Part shown: positions 1-6,368 of the stretch, piece by piece
Numbering within the stretch: the stretch's first letter is position 1
How the letters are laid out: the number at the start of each line of letters is the position of its first letter
DNA from: DATGLE01 sp035294325
Lineage (GTDB): Bacteria; Chloroflexota; Ktedonobacteria; Ktedonobacterales; Ktedonobacteraceae
Reading direction: 5' to 3'
Length of the DNA: 23,474 nt
NCBI GenBank assembly: GCA_035294325.1
Contig: DATGLE010000218.1
Coordinates: forward strand, 1-23,474
Notes under the pieces: model-generated
What the model was told of the DNA's origin: nothing
Seen by the model: the letters and a program-made list of their open reading frames with translations, nothing else
Databases searched by the model: none
Translations under genes and position numbers: made by a program

Positions 1-164
1 AGCGGGGGCTGACCGTGCACAAGCTGGCCGAGGGCTATATCGCCCCGCATGCGCACACCGTCAGCGTCGATCAGCAGACGCACCTGATCTACCTGCCCCT
101 GGAGAACCTCAACGGCCATCCAGTGATCCGCATTGCCCAGTTCAACCCGCCCTCCGGCGGCTGA
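1..164 (+). CDS. C-terminal end of a beta-propeller-like protein (partial)
   Basis: The open frame enters from the left edge (first full codon at base 3) and stops with TGA at 162-164, giving about 53 residues. It reads as a repeat blade with HAHTVSVDQQTHLIYLPLEN, then a short strand ending HPVIRIAQF and a Gly-rich tail. This V-D-x-x-T-H-x-x-Y-x-P pattern is typical of the last blade of YVTN/YncE-like seven-bladed propellers, which are often exported binding or scaffold proteins. The start, any signal peptide and the blade count lie outside the window, so the family call rests on one blade. A terminator-like hairpin follows directly. Confidence 0.6.
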   Translation, partial: RGLTVHKLAEGYIAPHAHTVSVDQQTHLIYLPLENLNGHPVIRIAQFNPPSGG

Positions 165-171
165 TTACATA

Positions 172-208
172 AAAACGCCCCGATCATATGATGTGACCGG
201 AGCGTTTT
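172..208. terminator. Bidirectional intrinsic terminator
   Basis: The stem AAAACGC (172-178) pairs with GCGTTTT (202-208). After one C-A mismatch, CCG (180-182) pairs with CGG (198-200), leaving a 15-nt loop. The right arm ends in T4 on the plus strand, and the minus strand ends in T5. It lies 7 nt past the stop of the partial propeller gene and could also end transcripts of the minus-strand cysteine operon. Confidence 0.65.
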
Positions 209-239
209 GCATCGGTATTTATGTCCGATTCTCAGTATC

Positions 240-346
240 CTCGCCAGGCGTTGGCATGGCAGAGCCGCACCAGGGATCCCGGCTCTGCCATACCATACCC
301 GGGATCCGGCGAGCGCCGCAGGCGCGAGCAAGAGAGAGTGCCGGAA
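240..346. repeat. Degenerate palindrome element with two competing hairpins
   Basis: Bases 256-267 (ATGGCAGAGCCG) pair perfectly with 280-291. Alternatively GGATCCCGG near 274-282 pairs with CCGGGATCC near 299-307, so the two stems exclude each other. The module GAGCGCCGCAGGCGCGAGCA (about 312-331) follows; the same module flanks the palindromes at 3542 and 18160. It lies just downstream of the JAMM peptidase stop and may act as a 3' structure for that operon. Confidence 0.5.
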
Positions 347-347
347 A

Positions 348-773
348 TCAGACGCGCTCGATCTTGCCCTCCACCACTGCGCCATCGCCCTCGATCCTGA
401 ACACTCTGGCATAGGGTGGCTCGGGATGATATTGCAGGGAGAAGATGATATAGAGGTAGCCGCTGCGTTTTGCCCAATCGATATCGCGTGCGGAAGGATA
501 CGCCTCGGAGCGGGTATGGGAGTGATAATAGATCATATCACCGTCATAGCTATCAATATCATTGTAGATGCGTACAAGATCTGCATCGCTAATAATAGAA
601 AAATCGTCGGGATGTTCGGCAGCATTGGCCGTGGGATAATTTTTGACCACCAGATTCCCGTTGCTGCCCAGGGCGCCGCAGGCTTCATCGGGATAACCCG
701 CTACCACATGAGCCACCATCTCGTTATAGATTGCTTCAGGAATACGCACGACGAAACGAGCATCAGCTACCAT
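348..773 (-). CDS. mec: JAMM/MPN+ metallopeptidase, Mec type (CysO-cysteine peptidase)
   Basis: This 141-residue single-domain JAMM protease has all metal and catalytic residues: E30 in the DEACG segment, then H84-S-H86, S94 and D97, matching the H-x-H-x7-S-x2-D signature of zinc isopeptidases. In Mycobacterium tuberculosis Mec+ cleaves cysteine from the C-terminus of the sulfur carrier CysO, and that role is inferred here. The ATG (773-771) overlaps the end of cysM by 7 nt, which suggests translational coupling. It is the last gene of the operon. Because the CysO encoded here has extra residues after Gly-Gly, the peptidase may also mature the carrier. Length is normal for stand-alone bacterial JAMM proteins. 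Confidence 0.88.
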   Translation of the reverse strand: MVADARFVVRIPEAIYNEMVAHVVAGYPDEACGALGSNGNLVVKNYPTANAAEHPDDFSIISDADLVRIYNDIDSYDGDMIYYHSHTRSEAYPSARDIDWAKRSGYLYIIFSLQYHPEPPYARVFRIEGDGAVVEGKIERV

Positions 774-1702
774 AGTATTTTTGCCTCTAAGTTATCTTCG
801 AGTTCATCTAAATCGCGCGTCCACAGATCCTCGCTCAGATACTTCCAGCCACCATCGGCCAGAATAGTGACGATTTTGCCCTGCTCCATACTCGCGGCGA
901 CGCGCAGCGCCGCATGCAGCGAAGCGCCGCAGGACGGGCCGGCAAAGATGCCTTCCTGGTCCTTCAACTGGCGCGTGCGGCGAATTGCATCGATAGCGGA
1001 GACCAGGATCTTTGCGTCGAGCAGGGATTGATCCAGCACAGGCGGAACAAAGCCGTCTTCGAGGCTGCGCAGGCCCTGCACGCCCTCGCCCTGGAGCGGC
1101 TCGGCGGCAACGACTTTGATCGCCGGATTATACTCTTTCAGCCGGCGCGCATTGCCCGTGAGCGTCCCGCCGGTGCCCAGGCCCGCCACGAACACGTCAA
1201 GATCGGGCAGATCCCTGATGATCTCCGGTGCCGTGCCATAGTAGTGCGCGCGCGGATTCGCCTCGTTGCCATACTGGTAGAGCATGACGTAGCGCTCATC
1301 CTGCGTTAACAGCTCCTTCGCCAGCCTGACGGCACCGTTACTGCCCTGTCGCCCATCGGAGAAGATGATCTTCGCTCCGTACAACTCCAACATTTGCCGG
1401 CGCTCGCTGGTCACATTGTCAGGCATGACCGCGACAAACTGATAGCCTTTGATACGGGAAATCATCGCCAGCGCGATACCGGTATTGCCACTTGTCGGCT
1501 CCAGCAGGATCGAGCCGGGCTTGAGTCTGCCGCTCGCCTCGGCCTCTTCGATCATCCGTCTGGCGACACGATCCTTGACACTGCCGGAGGGGTTCATCCC
1601 CTCCAGCTTGGCATAAATCTCTACACCCGGGCGTGGACTGAAGCTCTTCAATTCTACCAGCGGTGTATTGCCAATGGTTTCCAGTATGCTGCTGTAGCGC
1701 AT
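767..1702 (-). CDS. cysM: CysM-type PLP cysteine synthase (probably O-phosphoserine/CysO dependent)
   Basis: This is a 311-residue fold-type II PLP enzyme. The PLP lysine is K43 in NPSGSVKDR, the substrate-carboxylate loop is PTSGNTG at 69-75, the phosphate cup is GLGTGGT at 174-180, and the ring-nitrogen serine region is PSCGA at 256-260. The GEGVQGLR segment (205-212) carries an arginine where M. tuberculosis CysM uses Arg220 to bind O-phosphoserine. The C-terminus (GWKYLS, then an acidic helix) also resembles that enzyme more than O-acetylserine CysK. The inferred reaction is aminoacrylate plus CysO thiocarboxylate to CysO-cysteine. AGGAGGGG lies just upstream of the ATG. The gene starts 18 nt after cysO and overlaps mec at its end. 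Function is assigned from context and motifs. Confidence 0.92.
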   Translation of the reverse strand: MRYSSILETIGNTPLVELKSFSPRPGVEIYAKLEGMNPSGSVKDRVARRMIEEAEASGRLKPGSILLEPTSGNTGIALAMISRIKGYQFVAVMPDNVTSERRQMLELYGAKIIFSDGRQGSNGAVRLAKELLTQDERYVMLYQYGNEANPRAHYYGTAPEIIRDLPDLDVFVAGLGTGGTLTGNARRLKEYNPAIKVVAAEPLQGEGVQGLRSLEDGFVPPVLDQSLLDAKILVSAIDAIRRTRQLKDQEGIFAGPSCGASLHAALRVAASMEQGKIVTILADGGWKYLSEDLWTRDLDELEDNLEAKILW

Positions 1703-1720
1703 CAGTCCCCTCCTGGTCCT

Positions 1721-1999
1721 TCAGCTTCTCTCGCCGCCTGCCATCGCTGGCAAGAGAATGACGGTATCATTGGCGCCAACAGCGGTATTCAGCCCTTGCA
1801 GATAGCGCACATCCTGATCGTTGACATAAACATTGACAAAGCGGCTCAGATCGTGGTCCGGCTGGATCTGCTCCTTGAGCGCGGGATAGCGCTGGAACAG
1901 GTCAGACAGGACTTCTGCCAGCGTGCTCCCCTGCGCGCTCACCTGTTTGGAGCCGCCGGCCGCCGCTCGTAATACCGGCGCAAGTCGAACAGTTGCCAT
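1721..1999 (-). CDS. cysO: CysO-like ubiquitin-fold sulfur carrier (ThiS/MoaD family) with C-terminal extension
   Basis: The protein has 92 residues with the beta-grasp pattern of MoaD/ThiS/CysO: an N-terminal strand (VRLAPVLR), a helix (LAEVLSDLFQRYP), the strand FVNVYVNDQDVR and the terminal strand leading to PAMAGG. Similarity to mycobacterial CysO is clear in the FVN-YVND-DVR and LP-x-x-AGG segments. Mature carriers end in Gly-Gly so that an E1 can adenylate the last glycine; this one continues with Glu-Arg-Ser before the stop, so a trimming step is expected. The Shine-Dalgarno AAGGAGA lies about 9 nt before the ATG. Between the E1 gene and this start are 85 nt with two small GC hairpins. 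Confidence 0.88.
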   Translation of the reverse strand: MATVRLAPVLRAAAGGSKQVSAQGSTLAEVLSDLFQRYPALKEQIQPDHDLSRFVNVYVNDQDVRYLQGLNTAVGANDTVILLPAMAGGERS

Positions 2000-2084
2000 A
2001 GATCTTCTTCTCTCCTTATTACTTCAGCGGGGACGAAGCCCCATTCCACCAGGCAGAGGGCATGGCCCCCTGCCCACCCCATCA

Positions 2085-3278
2085 CTATGATCGAGCCGGG
2101 ATCGCGCATACTTCGGCGTAGGTCGGCAGGTTCTCGGGATGGGCATTCTCGCCGCAGGCCGGGCAATGTGGATCGCGGTAGAGGCGCAGTTCGTTAAACT
2201 CGCCCGCAAGCGCATCATAGGTCATGAGGCGCCCGACCAGCGGCTCGCCAATGCCGAGCAGCAGCTTGATGGTTTCGGTAGCCTGCAACATGCCGATGAT
2301 CCCCGGCAGCACGCCCAGCACACCGGCCTCGGCGCAGCTTGGCGCCAGTTCAGGAGGGGGTGGCTCAGGATGGAGGCAGCGATAGCATGGTCCCTCGTAA
2401 GGCTTGAAGACCGTCAACTGCCCCTCGAAGCGGAAGACGCTGCCATGCACAACGGGCTTGTTGGCGATGATCGAGGCATCGTTAAGCAGATAGCGCGTCG
2501 GGAAATTATCGGTGCCATCAAGAATCACGTCGTAGTCGGCGATGATGCGCGCAACGTTGTTTTCGTCGAGGCGCTCGATATAGGTAACAACGTTGACATC
2601 GGGATTGAGGGCCTGGATAGTCTCGCGCGCTGACTCGGCCTTGTACTGACCGATACGCTCGGTATTGTGCAGGATCTGGCGCTGGAGGTTGCTATCATCA
2701 ACGATGTCAGCATCGATAATGCCGAGAGTGCCAACACCGGCGGCGGCAAGGTAGTATGCCGCAGGCGATCCCAGGCCGCCGGCACCAATGAGCAGCACCT
2801 TTGAGTCGAGCAGCTTGAACTGGCCCGCCTCGCCTACCTCCGGGATGAGCAGGTGGCGACTGTAGCGTCTGGACTGGGCATCGCTCAAGGTGCGTGGAAC
2901 GACGAAGTTGTAGCCACTGTTCTTCCACTGCCCGAAGCCGCCCGCCATCGAGATCACATTTTTGTAGCCCATCTGCTGCAACGTCGCCCCTGCCATGAGT
3001 GAACGCACTCCGCCGGCACAATATAATACGACGGTTTTATTCTTGTCGGGGACTGCCTCCTCGATCTGCAATTCGAGATAGCCACGAGGAACATGTATGG
3101 CTCCAGGGATATGCCCTTCGTTCCACTCGATTTTCTCGCGTACATCTACCAGGACAATATCCTGATCGCCAGGCCCCGCTCCTTTCCGCTCTGCAAGGCT
3201 TTCACGCACCTGCGACGGCGACCACTCCGGCACCTGCTGCCGGGCACGCCGCATAATCTCGCGGGATGCATCACCCAT
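2085..3278 (-). CDS. Rhodanese-ThiF/MoeB fusion, E1-like activating enzyme for the sulfur carrier
   Basis: This fusion is about 397 residues long. Residue numbers here count from an upstream TTG two codons earlier. A rhodanese domain covers about 18-128, with catalytic C89 in the YCAGGVRS loop. A ThiF/MoeB adenylation domain follows from about 135, with GAGGLG (168-173), the DADIVDDSNLQRQ loop, D259 in DGTDN and two zinc-ligand pairs (C300/C303 and C374/C377). It should adenylate the C-terminal glycine of CysO and pass rhodanese-bound sulfur to it. MoeZ-type proteins carry the rhodanese at the C-terminus; here the order is reversed. I prefer the ATG at 3278 because GAGGTGAT sits about 5 nt before it, while the TTG at 3284 directly abuts that ribosome site. 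First gene of the operon. Confidence 0.9.
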   Translation of the reverse strand: MGDASREIMRRARQQVPEWSPSQVRESLAERKGAGPGDQDIVLVDVREKIEWNEGHIPGAIHVPRGYLELQIEEAVPDKNKTVVLYCAGGVRSLMAGATLQQMGYKNVISMAGGFGQWKNSGYNFVVPRTLSDAQSRRYSRHLLIPEVGEAGQFKLLDSKVLLIGAGGLGSPAAYYLAAAGVGTLGIIDADIVDDSNLQRQILHNTERIGQYKAESARETIQALNPDVNVVTYIERLDENNVARIIADYDVILDGTDNFPTRYLLNDASIIANKPVVHGSVFRFEGQLTVFKPYEGPCYRCLHPEPPPPELAPSCAEAGVLGVLPGIIGMLQATETIKLLLGIGEPLVGRLMTYDALAGEFNELRLYRDPHCPACGENAHPENLPTYAEVCAIPARS

Positions 3279-3337
3279 GTTCAATCACCTCATTGTTGAC
3301 TATGTTAATCAATTTAGTCTGTAAAGTAACTAGAAAA

Positions 3338-3367
3338 AGATTACCACGCACGTTTTTCGCTTGTCAA
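3338..3367 (-). promoter_or_regulatory. Possible promoter of the cysteine operon
   Basis: Reading the minus strand, a consensus -35 TTGACA (3367-3362) is followed after 18 nt by a weak -10 TAATCT (3343-3338). The start codon of the E1 fusion lies about 60 nt downstream, across an AT-rich leader. Only the -35 box is good, so this is tentative. Confidence 0.3.
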
Positions 3368-3518
3368 GGAAAACTGGACCGCTATCGGGGCGCCTTCTCA
3401 TTCAGGCGTTCGCAACTGATAACAGAGACACACGAGAAATTATTCCAACACTCTTTTCTGACACCCGCGTTTGCTCGCCTTTTAGAAGTTGTCCGATCCT
3501 TAGCGTTCTGGCCGACCA

Positions 3519-3604
3519 GCCGCGCGGCTACGCCGCGCCGGGAAAGGAGTGGATTGTGTGGCAAAATGCGCTGTGCGCATTTTGCCACACAATCCACTCC
3601 TTTC
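3519..3604. repeat. Long perfect palindrome (30-bp arms) with flanking hairpin
   Basis: Arms 3542-3571 and 3575-3604 are perfect inverted copies around a TGT loop. The inner part reads GCAAAATGCGC-TGT-GCGCATTTTGC. To the left is the small hairpin GCGCGGC-TAC-GCCGCGC (about 3522-3538). To the right the module GAGTGCCGCAGGCGCGAGCA (about 3607-3626) repeats the one near base 312. There is no U-tract, so it is not a classical terminator. It lies in the 5' gap shared by the divergent E1 fusion and oxidoreductase genes. Confidence 0.9.
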
Positions 3605-3659
3605 AGAGAGTGCCGCAGGCGCGAGCACATGAGAGGGTCAGCAATCAGACACACTCTTG

Positions 3660-3742
3660 GAAGTTGTTATGCAGGCCAGGCACGAAGGGCTGCCTGTGCA
3701 ACAACTTCTATCCCTGGCGCGGCGGAGTCGCGCGCAAGATCG
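3660..3742. repeat. Diverged palindrome element in opposite orientation
   Basis: GAAGTTGTT (3660-3668) pairs with AACAACTTC (3700-3708). After one mismatch and two G-T pairs the stem resumes as CAGGC against GCCTG. It is followed by CTGGCGCGGCGGAGTCGCGC (about 3714-3733), a diverged inverse of the CGCGGCTTCGCCGCGCCAG flank seen beside other copies. With the palindrome at 3542 it forms a head-to-head pair. Bases 3285-3823 hold no convincing gene. Confidence 0.55.
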
Positions 3743-3823
3743 GCGGGCGGGGGCGGGTCCCTTGCAATTCATTCGCGTTGCTGCGCTCAATAAAAACAAA
3801 GCTATATTTTCAGGAGCAGAGAA

Positions 3824-5002
3824 ATGACCGAGACAGCCGAAGTTATCGTGATTGGCGGCGGCGTGATGGGTGCCAGCATTGCGTATCAACTCGCGAAATG
3901 GGGAGGGGGACGCGTTGTGCTATTGGAACGGCAGGCGATATGTAATGGGACGACGGGTCGCTCGGGAGCTATTGTGCGCCAGCATTACTCAAACGATTTC
4001 ACTATTCGCATGGCGAAGGCAAGCCTGCATGTCTTTGCCAATTTCAATGAGATCGTTGGCGGCGATTGCGGCTTTGCCACCACAGGAATGCTCGTTACGG
4101 CGGATGAAGTTAGCGCCGGGTCTTTGCGCGCCAATGTGACCTTGCAGCAGGAGCAGGGCGTGAATACCAGATTGATTGGCCCGCAGGAGATCGGCGAGGT
4201 TGCGCCGGGCTACACGAGCGAAGGCATCGCACTGGCCTGCTACGAGGCCGATGCCGGCGTCGCCGATCCGATGGCGACAACCCACTGTTTCGCCAGACGC
4301 GCCCGGGACTACGGCGCCACGCTCCGCGAAGGAGTCACGGTGACGCGCATTCTGACCGGGGGCAGTCGCGTGACGGGTGTCGAGACCGCACAGGGCATCA
4401 TCGCAGCGCCAGTTGTCGTTCTGGCCGCCAACGTATGGAGCGTCGCGCTGGCAAAACGCATAGGCATCACCCTGCCCATCACCGCGACACGCCATCCAAT
4501 GGTCGCGCTGCGCCGGCCCGACGATTTCGGTGGCCGGCAGGGTTTGCACGCGGTTGGCCTTGACATGGCGCGCGAGATCTATCTGCGCCCGGATACCGGC
4601 GGCATCACGCTCGTTGGCAGCACCGAGAACGTGCTGGAACCGAGCGACCCCGACCATTACGCGCAGGGGCTGACGGAGGACGAGATCGCCTATTTCCGCA
4701 CAGCGGGCGGCCAATGCCTGACGCCGCTCGCTCGCGCCGTACCGCGCGGGGGCTGGGCCGGCATCTATGACGACACGCCCGATTACCACCCGATCCTGGA
4801 CCGTCTCCCACAATATGAAGGGCTGTACTGCGCCGCCGGCTTCAGCGGGCATGGCTTCAAGCTCTCGCCCTGTGTGGGTGAATGGATGGCACAGCTTATC
4901 ACAACGGGCCAGAAACCCGCCGATATGGAACCTTTCGCCTTCGAGCGCTTCGCCCAGGGGAAAGAGATTCGTCCCCGCTACTCATCGGGCGTGATAGGCT
5001 AA
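3824..5002 (+). CDS. FAD-dependent oxidoreductase of the DAO family (sarcosine oxidase beta / DadA-like)
   Basis: This 392-residue flavoenzyme starts with an ADP-binding beta-alpha-beta motif, VIVIGGGVMGASIAYQLAK (8-26), followed by the basic-residue strand end VVLLER. The TGRSGAIVRQHY segment fits the flavin-contact region of glycine/sarcosine/D-amino-acid oxidases. Near the C-terminus, GIYDDTPDYHPILDR and GLYCAAGFSGHGFKLSP match the family's closing FAD and active-site region. It should oxidise a secondary or alpha amine; the substrate cannot be read from the sequence. AGGAG (3812-3816) is 7 nt before the ATG. It stands alone, facing the HEAT-repeat gene, with a perfect palindrome filling the gap. 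No signal peptide; probably cytoplasmic. Confidence 0.88.
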   Translation: MTETAEVIVIGGGVMGASIAYQLAKWGGGRVVLLERQAICNGTTGRSGAIVRQHYSNDFTIRMAKASLHVFANFNEIVGGDCGFATTGMLVTADEVSAGSLRANVTLQQEQGVNTRLIGPQEIGEVAPGYTSEGIALACYEADAGVADPMATTHCFARRARDYGATLREGVTVTRILTGGSRVTGVETAQGIIAAPVVVLAANVWSVALAKRIGITLPITATRHPMVALRRPDDFGGRQGLHAVGLDMAREIYLRPDTGGITLVGSTENVLEPSDPDHYAQGLTEDEIAYFRTAGGQCLTPLARAVPRGGWAGIYDDTPDYHPILDRLPQYEGLYCAAGFSGHGFKLSPCVGEWMAQLITTGQKPADMEPFAFERFAQGKEIRPRYSSGVIG

Positions 5003-5004
5003 AT

Positions 5005-5061
5005 ATGTATATGTGGCAGAGCATGGATCGCGAAGCGATCCATGCTCTGCCACATATACAT
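5005..5061. repeat. Perfect 27-bp palindrome between convergent genes
   Basis: Arms 5005-5031 and 5035-5061 match perfectly around a GAA loop; the stem contains TGTGGCAGAGCATGGATCGC. It starts 3 nt after the oxidoreductase stop and ends 3 nt before the HEAT-gene stop, so it fills the convergent gap. It probably ends or stabilises both transcripts, although there is no clear U-tract. Confidence 0.9.
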
Positions 5062-5064
5062 TTC

Positions 5065-6132
5065 CTACTGTTTTATCAACCCTTCTTCGCCGAGCCGGGC
5101 CAGCGCTTTGCGGGCGGCCTGCGGAGTTGCGATACGCACGGCGACATCATGCATTGCCTGTATGACAGGCTCCAGATAAGGCTTGAGCCGGTGATGGTGC
5201 TGACAGAGATCGTGCAGCACATAGGAGGCCGTTTCGGCCAGCCACGGCGAGGTTTCCGTTGTCATCAGCAGGTGCAGCACCGGCTCCAGGCACTGCTTGC
5301 CAAAGCGCGTCAGTCCCTTCGCGGCCATCCAGGCCACAGAGTGGTCATCATCGCGGAGCGCATTCACCAGCACAGGTAACGCGCGCTGGTCGCAGATCTC
5401 GCCGAGGGCGCGCACACAATGCCAGCGTATCCAGGCCGAGCTACTTGTGCTCTCATTAATCAGCGCCGGCACCGCCGCATGTCCCAGGCTCACCAGGGCG
5501 GAAAAGATCTGGCTGCCCATTTGCTCATCGGCGCCGCGCAGCGCTCGCAGCAGCGCTGGCACCGCCGAGGCATCACCTACGCGGCCAAGCGCCTTTGCCG
5601 CCTGCATACGCACAGCCGGTACGGGATCTGACAGCGCCTCGATCAGCACCGGCATAGCCACCGCCCTGACCTGGCTTCCCATAATGCCCAGCGTGTGGAG
5701 CGCCGTTTCGCGCATAGCCGGGCGCCGATCATGCACCGCCGCCAGCAATACCCGTTCCGCGCGTCCAAAGTCCATGCCCGATCCCGTTAGAAAAAGGGTA
5801 CGCAGGCGCGTCCTGGCATGGGCCGAGCGCAGCGGCCCGGGCACCACAAAGGGCTTGCCGGCCCACGTCCCCAGGGCAATAAATTCCAGCAGATGATGCG
5901 CCAGGCGATCATCGTCGAGCGAAGCCACGGCCACAACGGCGCGCGGATCGTTCTCCATAATCCAGTGCATGAGTCGCCAGGCCGCGCCGCGTCGTCCCTC
6001 AGCGGCCTGCTGGGCCAGCACTTGCGGCGGCGTTATGCCTACGGGGGGCGTCACGTCGGCGGATTGAGCAGCCGACTCAATGTCAGGAGGAGGTGGCGCC
6101 AGGTTGATGTCATAAGGATCGGATGATTTCAT
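5065..6132 (-). CDS. HEAT-repeat (PBS-lyase-type) scaffold protein
   Basis: From the preferred ATG at 6132 this is about 355 residues. The first 50 are Pro/Asp/Ala-rich and probably disordered. Helical repeats follow, including ALHTLGIMGSQ, VRMQAAKALGRVGDASAVPA, HCVRALGEICDQRALPVLVN and AAKGLTRFGKQ, roughly 30 residues apart with the A-x-x-A-L-G-x-x-G-D pattern of HEAT/EZ repeats. Such repeats bind proteins or act as lyase-like scaffolds; no catalytic site is visible. No membrane segment. A TTG eight codons upstream is possible, but AAAGGCGA precedes the ATG. The ATG overlaps the TGA of a 48-codon upstream frame as ATGA. It converges with the oxidoreductase gene. Confidence 0.82.
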   Translation of the reverse strand: MKSSDPYDINLAPPPPDIESAAQSADVTPPVGITPPQVLAQQAAEGRRGAAWRLMHWIMENDPRAVVAVASLDDDRLAHHLLEFIALGTWAGKPFVVPGPLRSAHARTRLRTLFLTGSGMDFGRAERVLLAAVHDRRPAMRETALHTLGIMGSQVRAVAMPVLIEALSDPVPAVRMQAAKALGRVGDASAVPALLRALRGADEQMGSQIFSALVSLGHAAVPALINESTSSSAWIRWHCVRALGEICDQRALPVLVNALRDDDHSVAWMAAKGLTRFGKQCLEPVLHLLMTTETSPWLAETASYVLHDLCQHHHRLKPYLEPVIQAMHDVAVRIATPQAARKALARLGEEGLIKQ

Positions 6133-6298
6133 AGCACGTCGCCTTTCAACATGCAAACAAATACTCTGATCGCCCTACGTTTACTGACGATATAGCGTGC
6201 TTTCCCTGCATCCAGCGCTTGAACGGCATATCTATTAAAATCCCATCCATTCAAAGCAGGATGCTTCTTCATCATTATATTCCATGCGCTTTCGAGGA

Positions 6299-6367
6299 TC
6301 TTCCTCTCTTCATGGTATGTGGCCCGGACGCGAAGCGTCCGGGCCACATACCATGAAGAGAGGAAGA
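6299..6367. repeat. Perfect 33-bp palindrome
   Basis: Arms 6299-6331 and 6335-6367 are perfect inverted repeats around a GAA loop. The inner stem is TGTGGCCCGGACGC-GAA, so it shares the TGTGG core of the family. It ends 1 nt before the stop of the molybdenum hydroxylase gene and could protect or end that transcript. It also makes two misleading mirrored reading frames. Bases 6133-6298 hold only a doubtful 48-codon frame. Confidence 0.9.
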
Positions 6368-6368
6368 C

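Noticed and set aside
207..1031. Open frame (274 codons) on the plus strand
   Set aside because: It crosses the JAMM and cysM genes in antisense and starts inside the terminator/palindrome region.
3542..3604. Ordinary Rho-independent terminator
   Set aside because: No U-tract follows either arm, the stem is much longer than needed, and this copy lies between two divergent 5' ends rather than after a gene.
3989..4852. Long open frame (287 codons) on the minus strand
   Set aside because: It is antisense to the FAD oxidoreductase, with no ribosome site and no recognisable domain.
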